In this document: positions 19,701-23,122 of the stretch, one piece after another
Layout: each line of letters begins with the position of its first letter
Position numbering within the stretch: position 1 is the first letter of the stretch
DNA from: a virus
IMG/VR virus record: IMGVR_UViG_3300028025_003994
Location: 1-28,086 of that record
Strand: one strand, 5' to 3'
Length of the DNA stretch: 28,086 bases
The notes under the pieces: generated by a model
Databases searched by the model: none
Seen by the model: the letters and a program-made list of their open reading frames with translations, nothing else
Told to the model about the DNA's origin: nothing
Position numbers and translations under genes: made by a program

Positions 19701-20864
19701 TGGCTTGCTGCTCGTATTAGAAATGTCGGCGAGAAATCACTTGATATTACAATCGGTGGCCCAGAAAGAGCTAACGTCCAAGCAATTTTTACTTTTGAGC
19801 TATTCAATGAACTTCAGCAAACAATGGGTGATAAAGCACCTAAGACAGTTGAAGAAATGTTCAAGATGAATCCAGATGACATTAGCACATTGGCTAAAAC
19901 TAAAGCCGACATCATGGTATCTGACTTCATGGGAATGAGCGACAAAGCTAAGAAAGCACAAATTTATAACCTTGATGTTAAGCGTCCAATGCTTAGCTTG
20001 ATAACCTCTGGACTTACTAGATTCGGAAACCACAAGTTGACCACCAATGCAAACTTAATGGTTTATGGAAAGCACTTGTTTAAGAGAGCCACAGGTAATG
20101 ACAGATATGACCCAAACATTACAGCAAGTGCTGTTGAGAATGTTGCTGGAACATTGATTCAAAACATTCTTTACCATTATGCTAAAGCTCAAGTTATGGT
20201 TCCTGTTTTGACCTGGGCTGCTGCTGCATTGACAACATTTGTTTCCGAGTTTTTTGATGAAGATGAACCAGATGAATCTAAACTAGAAGTTATCAACGAA
20301 AGGTATTATGATTGGCTTGAAGCAATCACCCAAGCAACTCCAGATGGATTGTTCTTATTCAACTGGATAAAAGAATGGGCATTCCCTTATATGAGCGCAT
20401 ACGAAAGCATTGATGAGGGTATTGGAAGTGGACTTACTGGAACTCTTGGCAAGGCAACTGAAAATGCTTTATGGGAAACAACTGGATTTGTCCCTGCTAT
20501 TGGTGCAGCCCTTGGCTTGCCAGCGGTAGAGTCGGTTGTTAAAGTTGTCGGAAGTTATGGATTTAACCAGATTGTTCCAGCTGATGAGGAAGAATTCATG
20601 GATAAAGTAAAAAGTGATCGCGACAGATTGCGTCAAGCAGAAAGAGCGTTCTCAACATTTACTTCTCCAATTTCCGAACCTTATGAAGCAACAAGAGACA
20701 TGAGCGCGGTATTCCTAAACTATATGTCACCTAAGGATGGATACGATGGTATCTCTACTCAGGAATTTGTATATGGATTGCTCAGTCAGTCGATTGGAAC
20801 GAGAGAGGCTAAGTCTAATCAATCAAGAAGACATAAGGAGGATGGAGGATGGGGAGGCTACTAA
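4773..20864 (+). CDS. Giant polyvalent-type virion protein with metallopeptidase-like site, 5363 aa
   Basis: One uninterrupted frame of 16.1 kb, predicted near 600 kDa, far longer than the about 3500-aa N4 virion RNA polymerase. Visible layout: hydrophilic N-terminus (1-330); Ala/Gly-rich, membrane-active-looking stretches (about 421-440, 497-520, 581-600); a helix with AEGLEE (720-725); Thr/Pro linkers (about 857-885 and 943-980); a charged linker (about 1090-1170). A zinc-peptidase-like site HEVFH (1247-1251) has a possible third ligand Glu1304 in YEVM. A second site, EEILH (1773-1777), has a downstream AEVM (Glu1841). Long helical regions follow. Near the C-terminus are hydrophobic segments at about 4871-4900 and 5141-5160, and the chain ends GGWGGY. 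Polyvalent phage proteins are known to be packaged and injected, and often carry such peptidase modules. Position after two coiled-coil genes matches T7 gp16. No Walker A, NPPY methylase or N4-type polymerase motif was found by eye. Most of its length has no assignable function. Confidence 0.9.
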   Translation: MTDPFNESKKGFFTFEKNSEYSYLNQPIAKPVEATKVEEKEEEKFTPETYGDYGIKIPDPLNPFKMFDSNEWANNPDSREEAALKVTENYYNELMKPEATVPAIVDGQLKQVQASEAGRLTKAGLHAYDNSLQLIGMAQQREDGGFRLNPMTGKKDFAFGSKNLTPYDPEKDKDSQKRQADENGYGANDYELSNKEIFGRDHVSSVIDAYAKKNDLDIEDLKPESITPERFVQIRDSLREGDPSGGAFEVTKKINGSNDAVLDEEARKEYADALGYYTKEKQLGDKLVDMYNGQPVINYEKLTDLNKFEEAVNSLQMPAVDKARFLTTFKRNFEEDAARILMEQQLGSTAPELAFAATPAGAIATYAGLMDGENEIQKWAREGNKTAYEFLKENPFYSQDTPYAISALRRVGLRTVNSFQNTALGASALGLGFVGVVAKKVGAEGVSDLAREAGMSMIEAGAYSSNVLTAGAKYDGGINEVFSIGDISVTDEDLYSVVGQVLETVATGGASMLVKGAIKGGTTSLAKMTLKESLEFGAAKASQSIAKRQTAGFATKAAIKAKEAAISLWTNSSKVKLAENILATSLQGSFGSAGQALSSSYGEAIDKGMSREDALAEATGKATANGLATFAAMSLMNMVAPGVEKILMSPETLVGAGQAIKNTLASRAARKSISAGLTDVVGDKAVRTALSKGVADAVRGQVSKEGIGGYIGAVALNGVAEGLEEMIDTALATTLDAYMNNSPEARKELESGGLWLDVIKSGIMGAMMGSGVNAVSLTSKDKKEMAMKSKDSMNDYLQKKLPMLSPSLQSKVFVSQKDKSQPQMAQTIQQILQTGDLNQKVEALANLGNIAAVNAFTPQTTVTPTGTTTPTTTVTPAKAAPSQPVDVTPDFFESLAIDTSYDAPDNTTWTRKQNASGNSVMTRNDSAGNVKEMTTTEFANFVNTQNKTTVSKTKPVVTTKAEEATTKEVTPTEVSTTPTSFKLSNKSGVAVEVKTPVKDEKELAGYAYEEAHGKSIAGEKIEPTKTEDVISKGKTYKIATYSIDGKPADLHSVEVDNDGNPVTVGYAGETTTKFYNKAELVKLLSLSKSSQVVVKDDNDFKSEAQDVAPKEKVETKAKKPLYLEPEENQESAIFGLQKETKPKSKAPKPSPVKKSDEVTESEIDGEDKLPTRHKGTIKKFTKVLNKLGIKVYVRENNTELNKFLTENNAQTVEDNAMAATTINGKPAIVINAEQVGKLQDLLTGMKHEVFHTIEIAFRKTPEGKKLYNLISPQKLLQDKKLVEFMQREYSSKFAELDETNAFYEVMRAFIAGKLHGETFTYKPFLEYLKAFINHVRKLVKGDKELTNYVDKLSRYYESAVKDADKELGLSVASTGVFKSFMSSIASKAKDLTKSKAKEGKAIQTTTASESDIDDLVNDLLIQINNAYEDNANPDEIFNYVVRTIDNRLVGVDVGLDSYSKTKVFEMVLGALNNESSTPELKSLFENKITDLGKEKSPVIALPASQVENMEPIKKRLDLAGWTGIRRFISEVREDGLTRNQPDVMSFNDDTKLPFTNAFIEFPMDPVTQKYPDHDLKFGDAMESINAAGVVDGYLIYSHSIETFNPETNTGYITHRFMKSPALKPNGKISPFFSVKQSQYAREFYDMVTDSNVIATMFTPTNEGVMITSPEGLIKLVFESLTSNRTKAENGKTPEAFLKQGDKDIKFADIFEFVAKDNKDGTSPFYYKDGKIVVNTAKLARNFSFIKEEALSTKEQKTSVALMVASTVRAAIEEEILHFATIGVFAGDNNPKTGVNKLVEFYDELEKLGYFNDMIDQIREMQGIDNAGVSLTNEEKIVIAAEVMSFTHQRATNGATYGDEYQRLYDGMYARGEQGGNALATARQYGQTLNNILQARAATSFMSPRMQEMLEKLNKAKVELGVNQRLNNSDQLAANYLSEQYQLNRGNMQKSIDEAFMNDSFAVEEFRAELKEINIPIRQVINIDFEKGTIDINPDFADYYREKYGIDKYDSILSYFSRLNEQSVAKDLAKSVKSARQVMDAMRMSLDVNNELDNLATQLVNGNFDQVINYLEGYNQQEGKIVFDSLIQLAQSFEFNDNISLAIEKDKAMVKNFYDFATRPNEVFNKPYVGYQPTTGPTVSPWQTNAISAENAKRKAYYNSGFINLLNQLIPRGQVDYYSDSDSDYINKAIAQLVPQDIIMQGHDAVINELYNVFKNENILPNIKNARNANTDKKKQNQIISLLTNKNTSIENGGVLPSYAPFIASVNNYNDLVVNFDEIILNKNLTRVNEFGREFVSLDNLLPESSNGERRLAVGVDFEPNIFGYSNEYPSNVINDRLYVGSMRNKGENEDVIETTAQWQRSFLGRYTSSDRERYPEKPMTVESNAAKAGEEDYNRYMMGRIAGTPLLITKLDDNGNEFLSDVSYDDYYKTMGFQPVVNNVRIFDGYADPALLNENLLKFSISDRGIELTKNFSVKMRQLNSDAAIKTFARDAGSLDIAINKITEMLFDGNEAGIRIDDWFNTISILIGYNKKTGEATVVRSIDGRETFASQFADQMIFRMFGKEDNRSKNLEEYIELLSKAYKSLRPEEFKDAGKLSAEEKRVIIDELPIFLELVDAANRDIGLGRKAYSRFRSRFLTGTINADIRLIQEQGAEGIRANEELVKSIADSYYDIQAMFDVEWHSNYLTNGGPIGYQGLTALQLMDEFARIPSSATNEFFVKGKMPTKVGYLLDYYNNMQEAYGSVRKKDADGKSGYALDNLIFNPIERPADSPSELDEEFNADIAARPSEFTETLNALPQGYEGTAEQLDANRRKDLFEEQKRLKSWATHTALAIFQSIPSTANSIFTRAVTPDRAKLFFYLFAKAQDMSATIEDKRATQGALNALVGEQMTQLSSIYGTLKQEVNPFADIAGKVMTYNHPYEFLMDVAEVIAGKERQFVDEQRALSGTLASSIVPQLRNNVSNELLNNQRSSQEILDSLQEDLDKGELRPGTLFNARMFQLGNANSMLDSSLLMNAPLFSMLLQAMPNLVVYQPAQYTGKTSNVSKNVDIAYLDNGDAVLYIDNAMGLGSSQQQEILEKLLIERIGQERANGASGLESVINFTAENIRKQIRYAFNIAPARIESMVAKAEEALRSINGMPPEAIKPLVDKYRNSLEAEATEKMSLLAGHLSSSRFAENAYGLSSIDAKGFFQTILAPEPASAMIMGVKTVVGKPNLFDSLRLITEMFTNPEAYDVLSKIKAPEADLITDKVNERYEAFIESALNRFQAKEVQSSMVFEIAMDQGRSSLTQMEDDVTSINEMDLTDYTDPSYIATFLTQAFEATFNGESTDRSYSEIQQLVKRVNGIDSDLIRNMIDKLLLQEASKNTSQRMGYKEVDTVSGILTEADYKPDFMYRYVASELINALSPASDYAGTIEDLNDLPRENSAYNIIKSGAFPLLVDNVGNTKSSSYGNLTNFYYGKSPLTELFERKRKNEFVSLLASETPKAQEVLQNQINKLGRTDASSKTIDLNVFESDDLLFKIRQSIEKLVGSANINQAIANIGRLKQRNEELNNGALERIKDIDEEIKSLQENGLGFVELMMFQNAGKKLTDASEVMDRVASAIAGLVADKQMKLQNHSTRISNSLQSNSSEYIDDYNQYVTNIYNIDSEIKKLIESNQETPLDTQSYQSAINNLIASRDSLAIRANNEASLIADSIAQEILSNVVNGAFGLIPPVAEMTAFIKSNYMAGMRIWEIGSVDVTSPTPLGAYLSSTFFSKSAKTRIARNLFSANTISRMLDGYMASSDLKDRIDSITSSNNKLFSQLKKNKKLDKVIKKAVADNKNVFDRDLIKKNVASAILNSDVVIESLNNEFSFGFGDLIDNLDNKDADSGLIAESEESIGLHNSARVISLLLAERKQLQKIINQRQNEASNDQENEVSSNKQSNKRVFMQLRKKVRFDEQTTLQRVDRVGPSFNMLINLVYDPDTLENTPVNENRKAEAQLQMQIIQEASRLFIEREGEAMYRAINEDVDVFGLGFDLDQNIQRVISIADIRNKMERVAKGTYADFADEVFDDEMDSANTKAKQMFGVTVKDMITHNLSPAVITTKDKVVDGATYPMELVNIKVINRNARFATEQDQLRKLALFIEDEYTTSVYMPTTTKLENQPTKTYLTYNQDAQSELKRIKEQSGAKWSVDEQFKGIIFRASLNPGANGKGGLKTQTHKDIDVNLDKPINDKLAAATKVDPNTTVREFIKLAKKNFSGFFIQNTIGEPISDFAQGIGVIGTIKPVNKLKDEDIKDVFAEIHSFASDANNKQILQTSGMEFLSKSKNQYSKDEQKAIIEKAYGIVIKENSFLNPQSKASHALLLNEAQLTDVINMINSEEMVGKYDKFKTYVDEAVDSIGKLFSINESIAKSTAVAPYNLSRAILDLDLSHNYSRLFSVLYASNTMYRLVAGAINPEVSDNMLSNLTVHENALMRRKFSGGIGSYNEALNLVGVIDHGLNGSSGRNRFNAEYQSFQNKMGVASKDLNNDYLNGARAMLIASLKGIKIANKKDGGSEGDYVRKVNQWAYMFKAGYRDYKKIDENKAKFNQNANKLSRITSKLKPIGRKQSREGAATEELYSLLERNINSLANIINTGTLKENDVDAAIAAMISKLEAGLSQDEVNAVNKYSNALLEEFGDIYDAHRIANTFASRDNRVIISEDKLKSATKVSDALGRPYSILPLKTGFVRNPLNTADNEFDESSLSINEFIGFDRSSLNYKGKRSLTVQENVGDPLRPIDLNPFTAVDGLARDAMYRTFLSPTFNVIKKLMGNVEFNENRQMITTHGFLHGVASVEIGSIKNGEYFPHIASYIMHMVEKNIRNDMPKMIDDSILSDVIKIGNLSTLVRALFSFIQPITNGVLPAFSKFATVGMMNAFSYRSWFGATHKSTEALASAYKHAIMGYSKPDSAIANFVKENSINSYKWKAEGANIRETQISLAKYHKENRIKYGGRWLAARIRNVGEKSLDITIGGPERANVQAIFTFELFNELQQTMGDKAPKTVEEMFKMNPDDISTLAKTKADIMVSDFMGMSDKAKKAQIYNLDVKRPMLSLITSGLTRFGNHKLTTNANLMVYGKHLFKRATGNDRYDPNITASAVENVAGTLIQNILYHYAKAQVMVPVLTWAAAALTTFVSEFFDEDEPDESKLEVINERYYDWLEAITQATPDGLFLFNWIKEWAFPYMSAYESIDEGIGSGLTGTLGKATENALWETTGFVPAIGAALGLPAVESVVKVVGSYGFNQIVPADEEEFMDKVKSDRDRLRQAERAFSTFTSPISEPYEATRDMSAVFLNYMSPKDGYDGISTQEFVYGLLSQSIGTREAKSNQSRRHKEDGGWGGY
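16176..16189 (-). repeat. Copy 2 of the 14-base word, inside the giant gene
   Basis: Exact reverse-strand copy, extended here to a 16-base inverted repeat CTTTAGTTGGCTAAAG. On the plus strand it encodes part of a Ser-Gln-Leu-Lys stretch of the giant protein, so its presence is not forced by protein conservation shared with the other copies, which lie in other frames and genes. Confidence 0.75.
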
Positions 20865-20880
20865 TTCTTATTAGCGCCCC
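20851..20880. terminator. Hairpin at the convergence of the two gene blocks (possible bidirectional terminator)
   Basis: CTAAT (20861-20865) pairs with ATTAG (20870-20874) around the loop TCTT. Outside an internal loop, GGGG (20851-20854) can pair with CCCC (20877-20880). The hairpin overlaps the stop codon of the giant gene (20862-20864), and the facing minus-strand gene ends at 20889. There is no U-run on either side, so intrinsic termination is not proven; its place between two converging genes is the main argument. Confidence 0.35.
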
Positions 20881-20888
20881 CTGCTTAA

Positions 20889-21251
20889 TCAAGCATCCAT
20901 TGACTTAACTGTATTGATCAAAATATTTGCTGACTCTATGCGTTTCCTGATGATTTCACGGCGTATAGCTGTCAGCGGTTTTTTTGACTCAAAGAACTTA
21001 ATAGCATCAATCAACAATGGAACTACTCTCAATACTTCCAGCTTCACCGTAGATGGCGTTACAAGCGGCAACGAGGGCATGGATAGGTTGCTTGGGTATG
21101 TTGACTCTACTTCTTGCTGAAGAGGGCTAGAATCGCCATTTATGTCTTCTTGTTGCGCTACAATGTCAGGCTCGCTGTAATTCTCAAGTTCTGGTGGTGC
21201 AGCAATAGTTTCCTCATCAATGATGGGTTTTGGTTTTCTTAGTTTAGGCAT
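20889..21251 (-). CDS. Hypothetical protein, 120 aa
   Basis: Unrecognised. Residues about 1-65 are disordered-looking, rich in Pro, Glu, Ser and Asp. Residues about 66-118 form helices: a hydrophobic one (KLEVLRVVPLLIDAIKFF) and a basic one (REIIRKRIESANILI). It could be a small adaptor or DNA-associated protein, but no motif supports a specific role. It is the last gene of the minus-strand block, ending 25 nt from the giant gene's end. The 134-nt gap before it (21252-21385) holds a hairpin at 21276-21321 and a 7-bp hairpin beside the HNH stop. Start chosen as the first ATG; no Shine-Dalgarno sequence is seen. A competing 68-aa plus-strand frame lies inside it but lacks coding character. Confidence 0.6.
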   Translation of the reverse strand: MPKLRKPKPIIDEETIAAPPELENYSEPDIVAQQEDINGDSSPLQQEVESTYPSNLSMPSLPLVTPSTVKLEVLRVVPLLIDAIKFFESKKPLTAIRREIIRKRIESANILINTVKSMDA

Positions 21252-21275
21252 AAGTTGTTTGTAAAGGTTTGCGGT

Positions 21276-21321
21276 GGTTAAGTTGCTGCCGCATCAGCTG
21301 TGCATTAGGACTCTCTTAACC
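21276..21321 (-). other. Stem-loop in the leader of the 120-aa gene
   Basis: GGTTAAG (21276-21282) is perfectly complementary to CTTAACC (21315-21321). Inside it GCTG (21285-21288) pairs with CAGC (21295-21298). On the minus strand this lies 24 nt upstream of the ATG at 21251. I tried to fit a tRNA and could not (no T-arm, no matching acceptor). It could be a leader regulatory hairpin or an incidental fold. Confidence 0.3.
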
Positions 21322-21366
21322 TAGAGCTACAAAGGGAAATACGAAAACCCTCCATTAGCACGAATC

Positions 21367-21387
21367 TTTAGTCGGCTAAAGCCGATT
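21367..21387 (-). other. Hairpin at the HNH stop containing a one-base variant of the repeated word
   Basis: TTTAGTCGGCTAAA (21367-21380) differs from the 14-base repeat by one base (C for T in the loop). A stronger stem, AGTCGGC (21370-21376) with GCCGATT (21381-21387), has 7 pairs including one wobble around the loop TAAA, and overlaps the HNH stop (21386-21388). No U-run follows on the minus strand, so a terminator role is only possible. Confidence 0.4.
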
Positions 21388-21673
21388 ATGAATTGAGAAA
21401 ATTTGTTTTTGGACTTGTAAACCAGCCTTCGTCTTTAGCGGCTGAACTATTTTCATGAATCCATCTATGACACTCTTCACACAAAGGAACTACTACACAA
21501 CAAAACTCTCTTGTTGTGCGCTTGAATGGATGGTGTGGCTCAAAGTCTCCACCAAAATGCTTCCAGTTATTGCCACGCATACGGCAACGAGCACAGGCAG
21601 CAGGAATATACACTTCAAGTATGCGCTTATACTGCTCAAGCCATTCCTTCCTTTTGTCTGATATTCTTTTCAT
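21386..21673 (-). CDS. Small HNH endonuclease, 95 aa
   Basis: A free-standing HNH nuclease of the compact phage type. In the 95-aa form it has a zinc knuckle pair CARC (27-30) and CEEC (65-68), the HNH core histidines in EPHHPFKR (47-48), and CHRWIHEN carrying the last histidine (73). The N-terminus MKRISDKRKEW is typical of phage HNH proteins, so I start at this ATG (21671-21673). An in-frame ATG 30 nt upstream (21703) would put the start inside the structured element at 21689-21778. These enzymes nick or cut DNA and act in packaging, homing or host-DNA attack. The gene follows thyX on the same strand, a position often used by homing endonucleases, but no split gene or intron is evident here. 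Confidence 0.85.
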   Translation of the reverse strand: MKRISDKRKEWLEQYKRILEVYIPAACARCRMRGNNWKHFGGDFEPHHPFKRTTREFCCVVVPLCEECHRWIHENSSAAKDEGWFTSPKTNFLNS

Positions 21674-21688
21674 TGAGGTAAATAAGGA

Positions 21689-21778
21689 GACTTCTAGTGT
21701 CATGTTTTCAAGTCACGGAGACAGGCACTCTTCCCATTTAAGGGATTTATCCTGGGTCGCCACCCCAGCCTAGAAGTC
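21689..21778 (-). ncRNA. 90-nt structured element between thyX and the HNH gene
   Basis: GACTTCTAG (21689-21697) and CTAGAAGTC (21770-21778) form a perfect 9-bp closing stem. Inside are three smaller stems: CTGGG/CCCAG (21752-21756 / 21764-21768, 7-nt loop), TCCC/GGGA (21732-21735 / 21742-21745), and TGTC/GACA (21698-21701 / 21720-21723). The layout resembles a four-way junction about the size of a tRNA, but D- and T-loop consensus bases are absent, so it is not a tRNA. It begins 7 nt after the thyX stop and ends 15 nt before the preferred HNH start. Since all flanking genes are on the minus strand, that strand is assumed; a cis-regulatory or RNA-processing role is inference. Confidence 0.5.
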
Positions 21779-21785
21779 AAATTTG

Positions 21786-22436
21786 TTATCGTCCGTATCC
21801 AAGGGCTTTCAAGGTGTTCTTGAATGGCTGATTAGGAAGTTGATGAATAGTGTGAAGCATAATCTGAGCAATGTCTCTTGTCTCTTGTTGAGTGTCTGGT
21901 TTGAGACGCAGATTGAATAGATGGATAAATGCCGCTAATGATCCAGTCCAAATAAACTTTGTCATCAAGCATAGGGGAAGATGGCATCTAGCTTGTTCTT
22001 TTGCTACGCCAAAATCTACCATCATGTTGTAGATTCTTTTAGCTTCATTAATAAGCTTCTCTACATCTTCAACAAAAACCTCATTTACTGTATTGCTTAC
22101 ATTACCTGAACTCCCTTGCTTGCTATCTTTGGACTGGTAACGATATCGCGTTGGTTGTTCATACTCATCTGAGAAGTCAACATAACGACCACTGATGCTA
22201 TTAGCAGTAAGACCAACCTGATGCTTGAAAAGCTGACGCTCAACATAAATTGGACATTCAATTCTAAACTGTAACTGTGGATGACGCAGCGGAGACATAT
22301 GCTTATGATCAATTAAGAACTTGATTAACTTAGCGTCTTTGTCGCTGAATTCTTTTGACTCTTTATCGTAACTAACGCGAGCCGCATTGACGATCATAAG
22401 GTCGTCTCCAAAGTGATTCAGTAATTCTACTTTCAT
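21786..22436 (-). CDS. thyX: Flavin-dependent thymidylate synthase ThyX, 216 aa
   Basis: ThyX methylates dUMP to dTMP using methylene-tetrahydrofolate, with FAD and NADPH, giving the phage its own thymidylate supply. Family marks: an early NAARVSY (17-23), RHPQLQFRIECPIYVERQ (51-68), the signature region KHQVGLTANSISGRY (71-85), QARCHLP (149-154) with Arg150, and FNLRLKPDTQQETRDIA (174-190) with Arg177. Length is at the short end of the usual 210-250. The signature departs from the canonical RHRxxxxxxxS: the basic pair around the histidine is Lys and Gln, and the spacing to Ser82 is one residue longer. The start overlaps the stop of the upstream RHH gene (ATGA), so translation is coupled. The stop lies 7 nt before a structured element, then the HNH gene. 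Confidence 0.92.
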   Translation of the reverse strand: MKVELLNHFGDDLMIVNAARVSYDKESKEFSDKDAKLIKFLIDHKHMSPLRHPQLQFRIECPIYVERQLFKHQVGLTANSISGRYVDFSDEYEQPTRYRYQSKDSKQGSSGNVSNTVNEVFVEDVEKLINEAKRIYNMMVDFGVAKEQARCHLPLCLMTKFIWTGSLAAFIHLFNLRLKPDTQQETRDIAQIMLHTIHQLPNQPFKNTLKALGYGR

Positions 22437-22597
22437 AATTCTAATAACAATAACATTTTTAAAGCTCTTTCTGTAATCCTACTTGCTGGTTCTCCAGTCT
22501 TTTCGCTAAGTAATTTTAGTTCTGAGATTACACGTGGTGACAATGTTAATGCAAGTTCTTTCCTTTGTAATTCTTTTTTAATTCGAGGCCTTCCCAT
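22433..22597 (-). CDS. Small ribbon-helix-helix (CopG/Arc-like) protein, 54 aa
   Basis: Translation from the ATG at 22595-22597 gives MGRPRIKKELQRKELALTL as a basic arm and beta strand, then SPRVISELKLLSEKTGEP as helix 1, and ASRITERALKMLLLLEL as helix 2. A basic N-terminus, a strand with alternating residues (KELALTL), and two helices joined by a GEPASR turn are the classic ribbon-helix-helix plan of small DNA-binding repressors. The stop TGA overlaps the thyX ATG by 4 nt (ATGA), so it is almost certainly translated together with thyX. It may repress its own operon; a direct repeat upstream (22638-22656) is a candidate operator. Short length makes the call less certain than for larger genes, but the fold pattern and coupling are convincing. 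Confidence 0.75.
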   Translation of the reverse strand: MGRPRIKKELQRKELALTLSPRVISELKLLSEKTGEPASRITERALKMLLLLEL

Positions 22598-22637
22598 GTT
22601 TTTATGTGTAATGGTCTTAATAAAATCTTTAAGTTTT

Positions 22638-22658
22638 GCTGTCTATTCCAGCTGTCAA
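22638..22658 (-). promoter_or_regulatory. Candidate -35 box and operator repeats upstream of the RHH-thyX pair
   Basis: The six bases GCTGTC occur twice, at 22638-22643 and 22651-22656, 13 nt apart (just over one helical turn). The first also forms a GCTG/CAGC inverted repeat with 22649-22652. The right copy overlaps a perfect minus-strand -35 hexamer TTGACA (22653-22658 on the complement). A -10 box at the right distance is weak (AACTTA or ACTTAA). It lies 41-61 nt upstream of the RHH start. RHH proteins usually bind short repeats as pairs of dimers, so autoregulation is plausible but unproven. Confidence 0.35.
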
Positions 22659-22660
22659 CC

Positions 22661-23118
22661 AGAAGATATTTCTACATTTGCTCGCCCAGCAGCTACACGC
22701 GCTCACTGCCTAAACTCATAGTATGATTATCTGATGTCATCACGAGCACCTTGTGGTTTCCCACACTCCAACCCCAGATCAGGTCGCTAATAGAACTCTG
22801 CCAGACAAGGCTGTTAGCAGTGTTGCACCACCGCAGGTAAAAGTCCTATCCCCTCATTGCTGGAGCTGGAGTGTGGTGTCGGTCTTGCACCCGACTTTGG
22901 TGTCACAATTGATTAGTGAGAATCTGCACACCTACATTTCTCAATTCAACTTTGGCTTGACGCGCATGGAGAGTTACTACCACATCTTGCGTTGAGTCAT
23001 TCTCCAAAGCTGGATTGAGAAGACATACTTTAAGCGGTATGTCAGCGCCTTACATAGTCAGCATCCAAATACCTACCAAGTAATACTGCATCATCCAATA
23101 ACAGTAACTGACTATATA
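22661..23118 (+). ncRNA. Large structured RNA candidate in the 525-nt gene-free stretch beside tRNA-Ile
   Basis: No convincing gene lies between 22598 and 23122. Stems seen: AGAA/TTCT (22661-22664 / 22670-22673); TGCTCG/CGAGCA (22679-22684 / 22743-22748); CCACACTCCA/TGGAGTGTGG (22761-22770 / 22867-22876, perfect); GCTAATAG/CTGTTAGC (22786-22793 / 22811-22818); GTCGG/CCGAC (22878-22882 / 22891-22895); an 18-position helix (22938-22955 / 23004-23021, 16 Watson-Crick pairs) stacked on CTTGACGC/GCGTTGAG (22956-22963 / 22989-22996); GACATAC/GTATGTC (23022-23028 / 23037-23043, perfect); ATAGTCAG/CTGACTAT (23054-23061 / 23108-23115, perfect) enclosing TACTG/CAGTA (23084-23088 / 23102-23106). Wobbles read as G-U on the plus strand five times and on the minus strand once, so the plus strand is favoured, though the neighbours are minus. 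Known large RNAs found beside phage tRNAs are GOLLD and ROOL; I cannot confirm either. Confidence 0.55.
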
Positions 23119-23122
23119 AAAT

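Noticed and set aside
4773-20864. N4-type virion RNA polymerase or DarB-type methylase/helicase in the giant protein
   Set aside because: No N4 polymerase motifs, no NPPY/DPPY methylase motif and no Walker A were found by eye. A profile search could still overturn this.
21276-21340. A tRNA on the minus strand before the 120-aa gene
   Set aside because: A D-arm-like stretch is present, but there is no T-arm, no anticodon stem and no matching acceptor; only a hairpin remains.
21689-21778. The thyX-HNH element as a tRNA
   Set aside because: Arm lengths are wrong and the T-loop (TCGCCAC) and D-loop lack consensus bases on either strand.
21386-22436. A group I intron with HNH splitting thyX
   Set aside because: ThyX is full length (216 aa) with all late motifs, and no group I core (P, Q, R, S) sequences are visible.
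22753-22995. An 80-aa plus-strand frame in the gene-free stretch
   Set aside because: It is Val/Ser/Pro-rich without recognisable pattern, and its bases are explained by paired RNA stems (for example 22761-22770 with 22867-22876). No coupling or start signal supports it.
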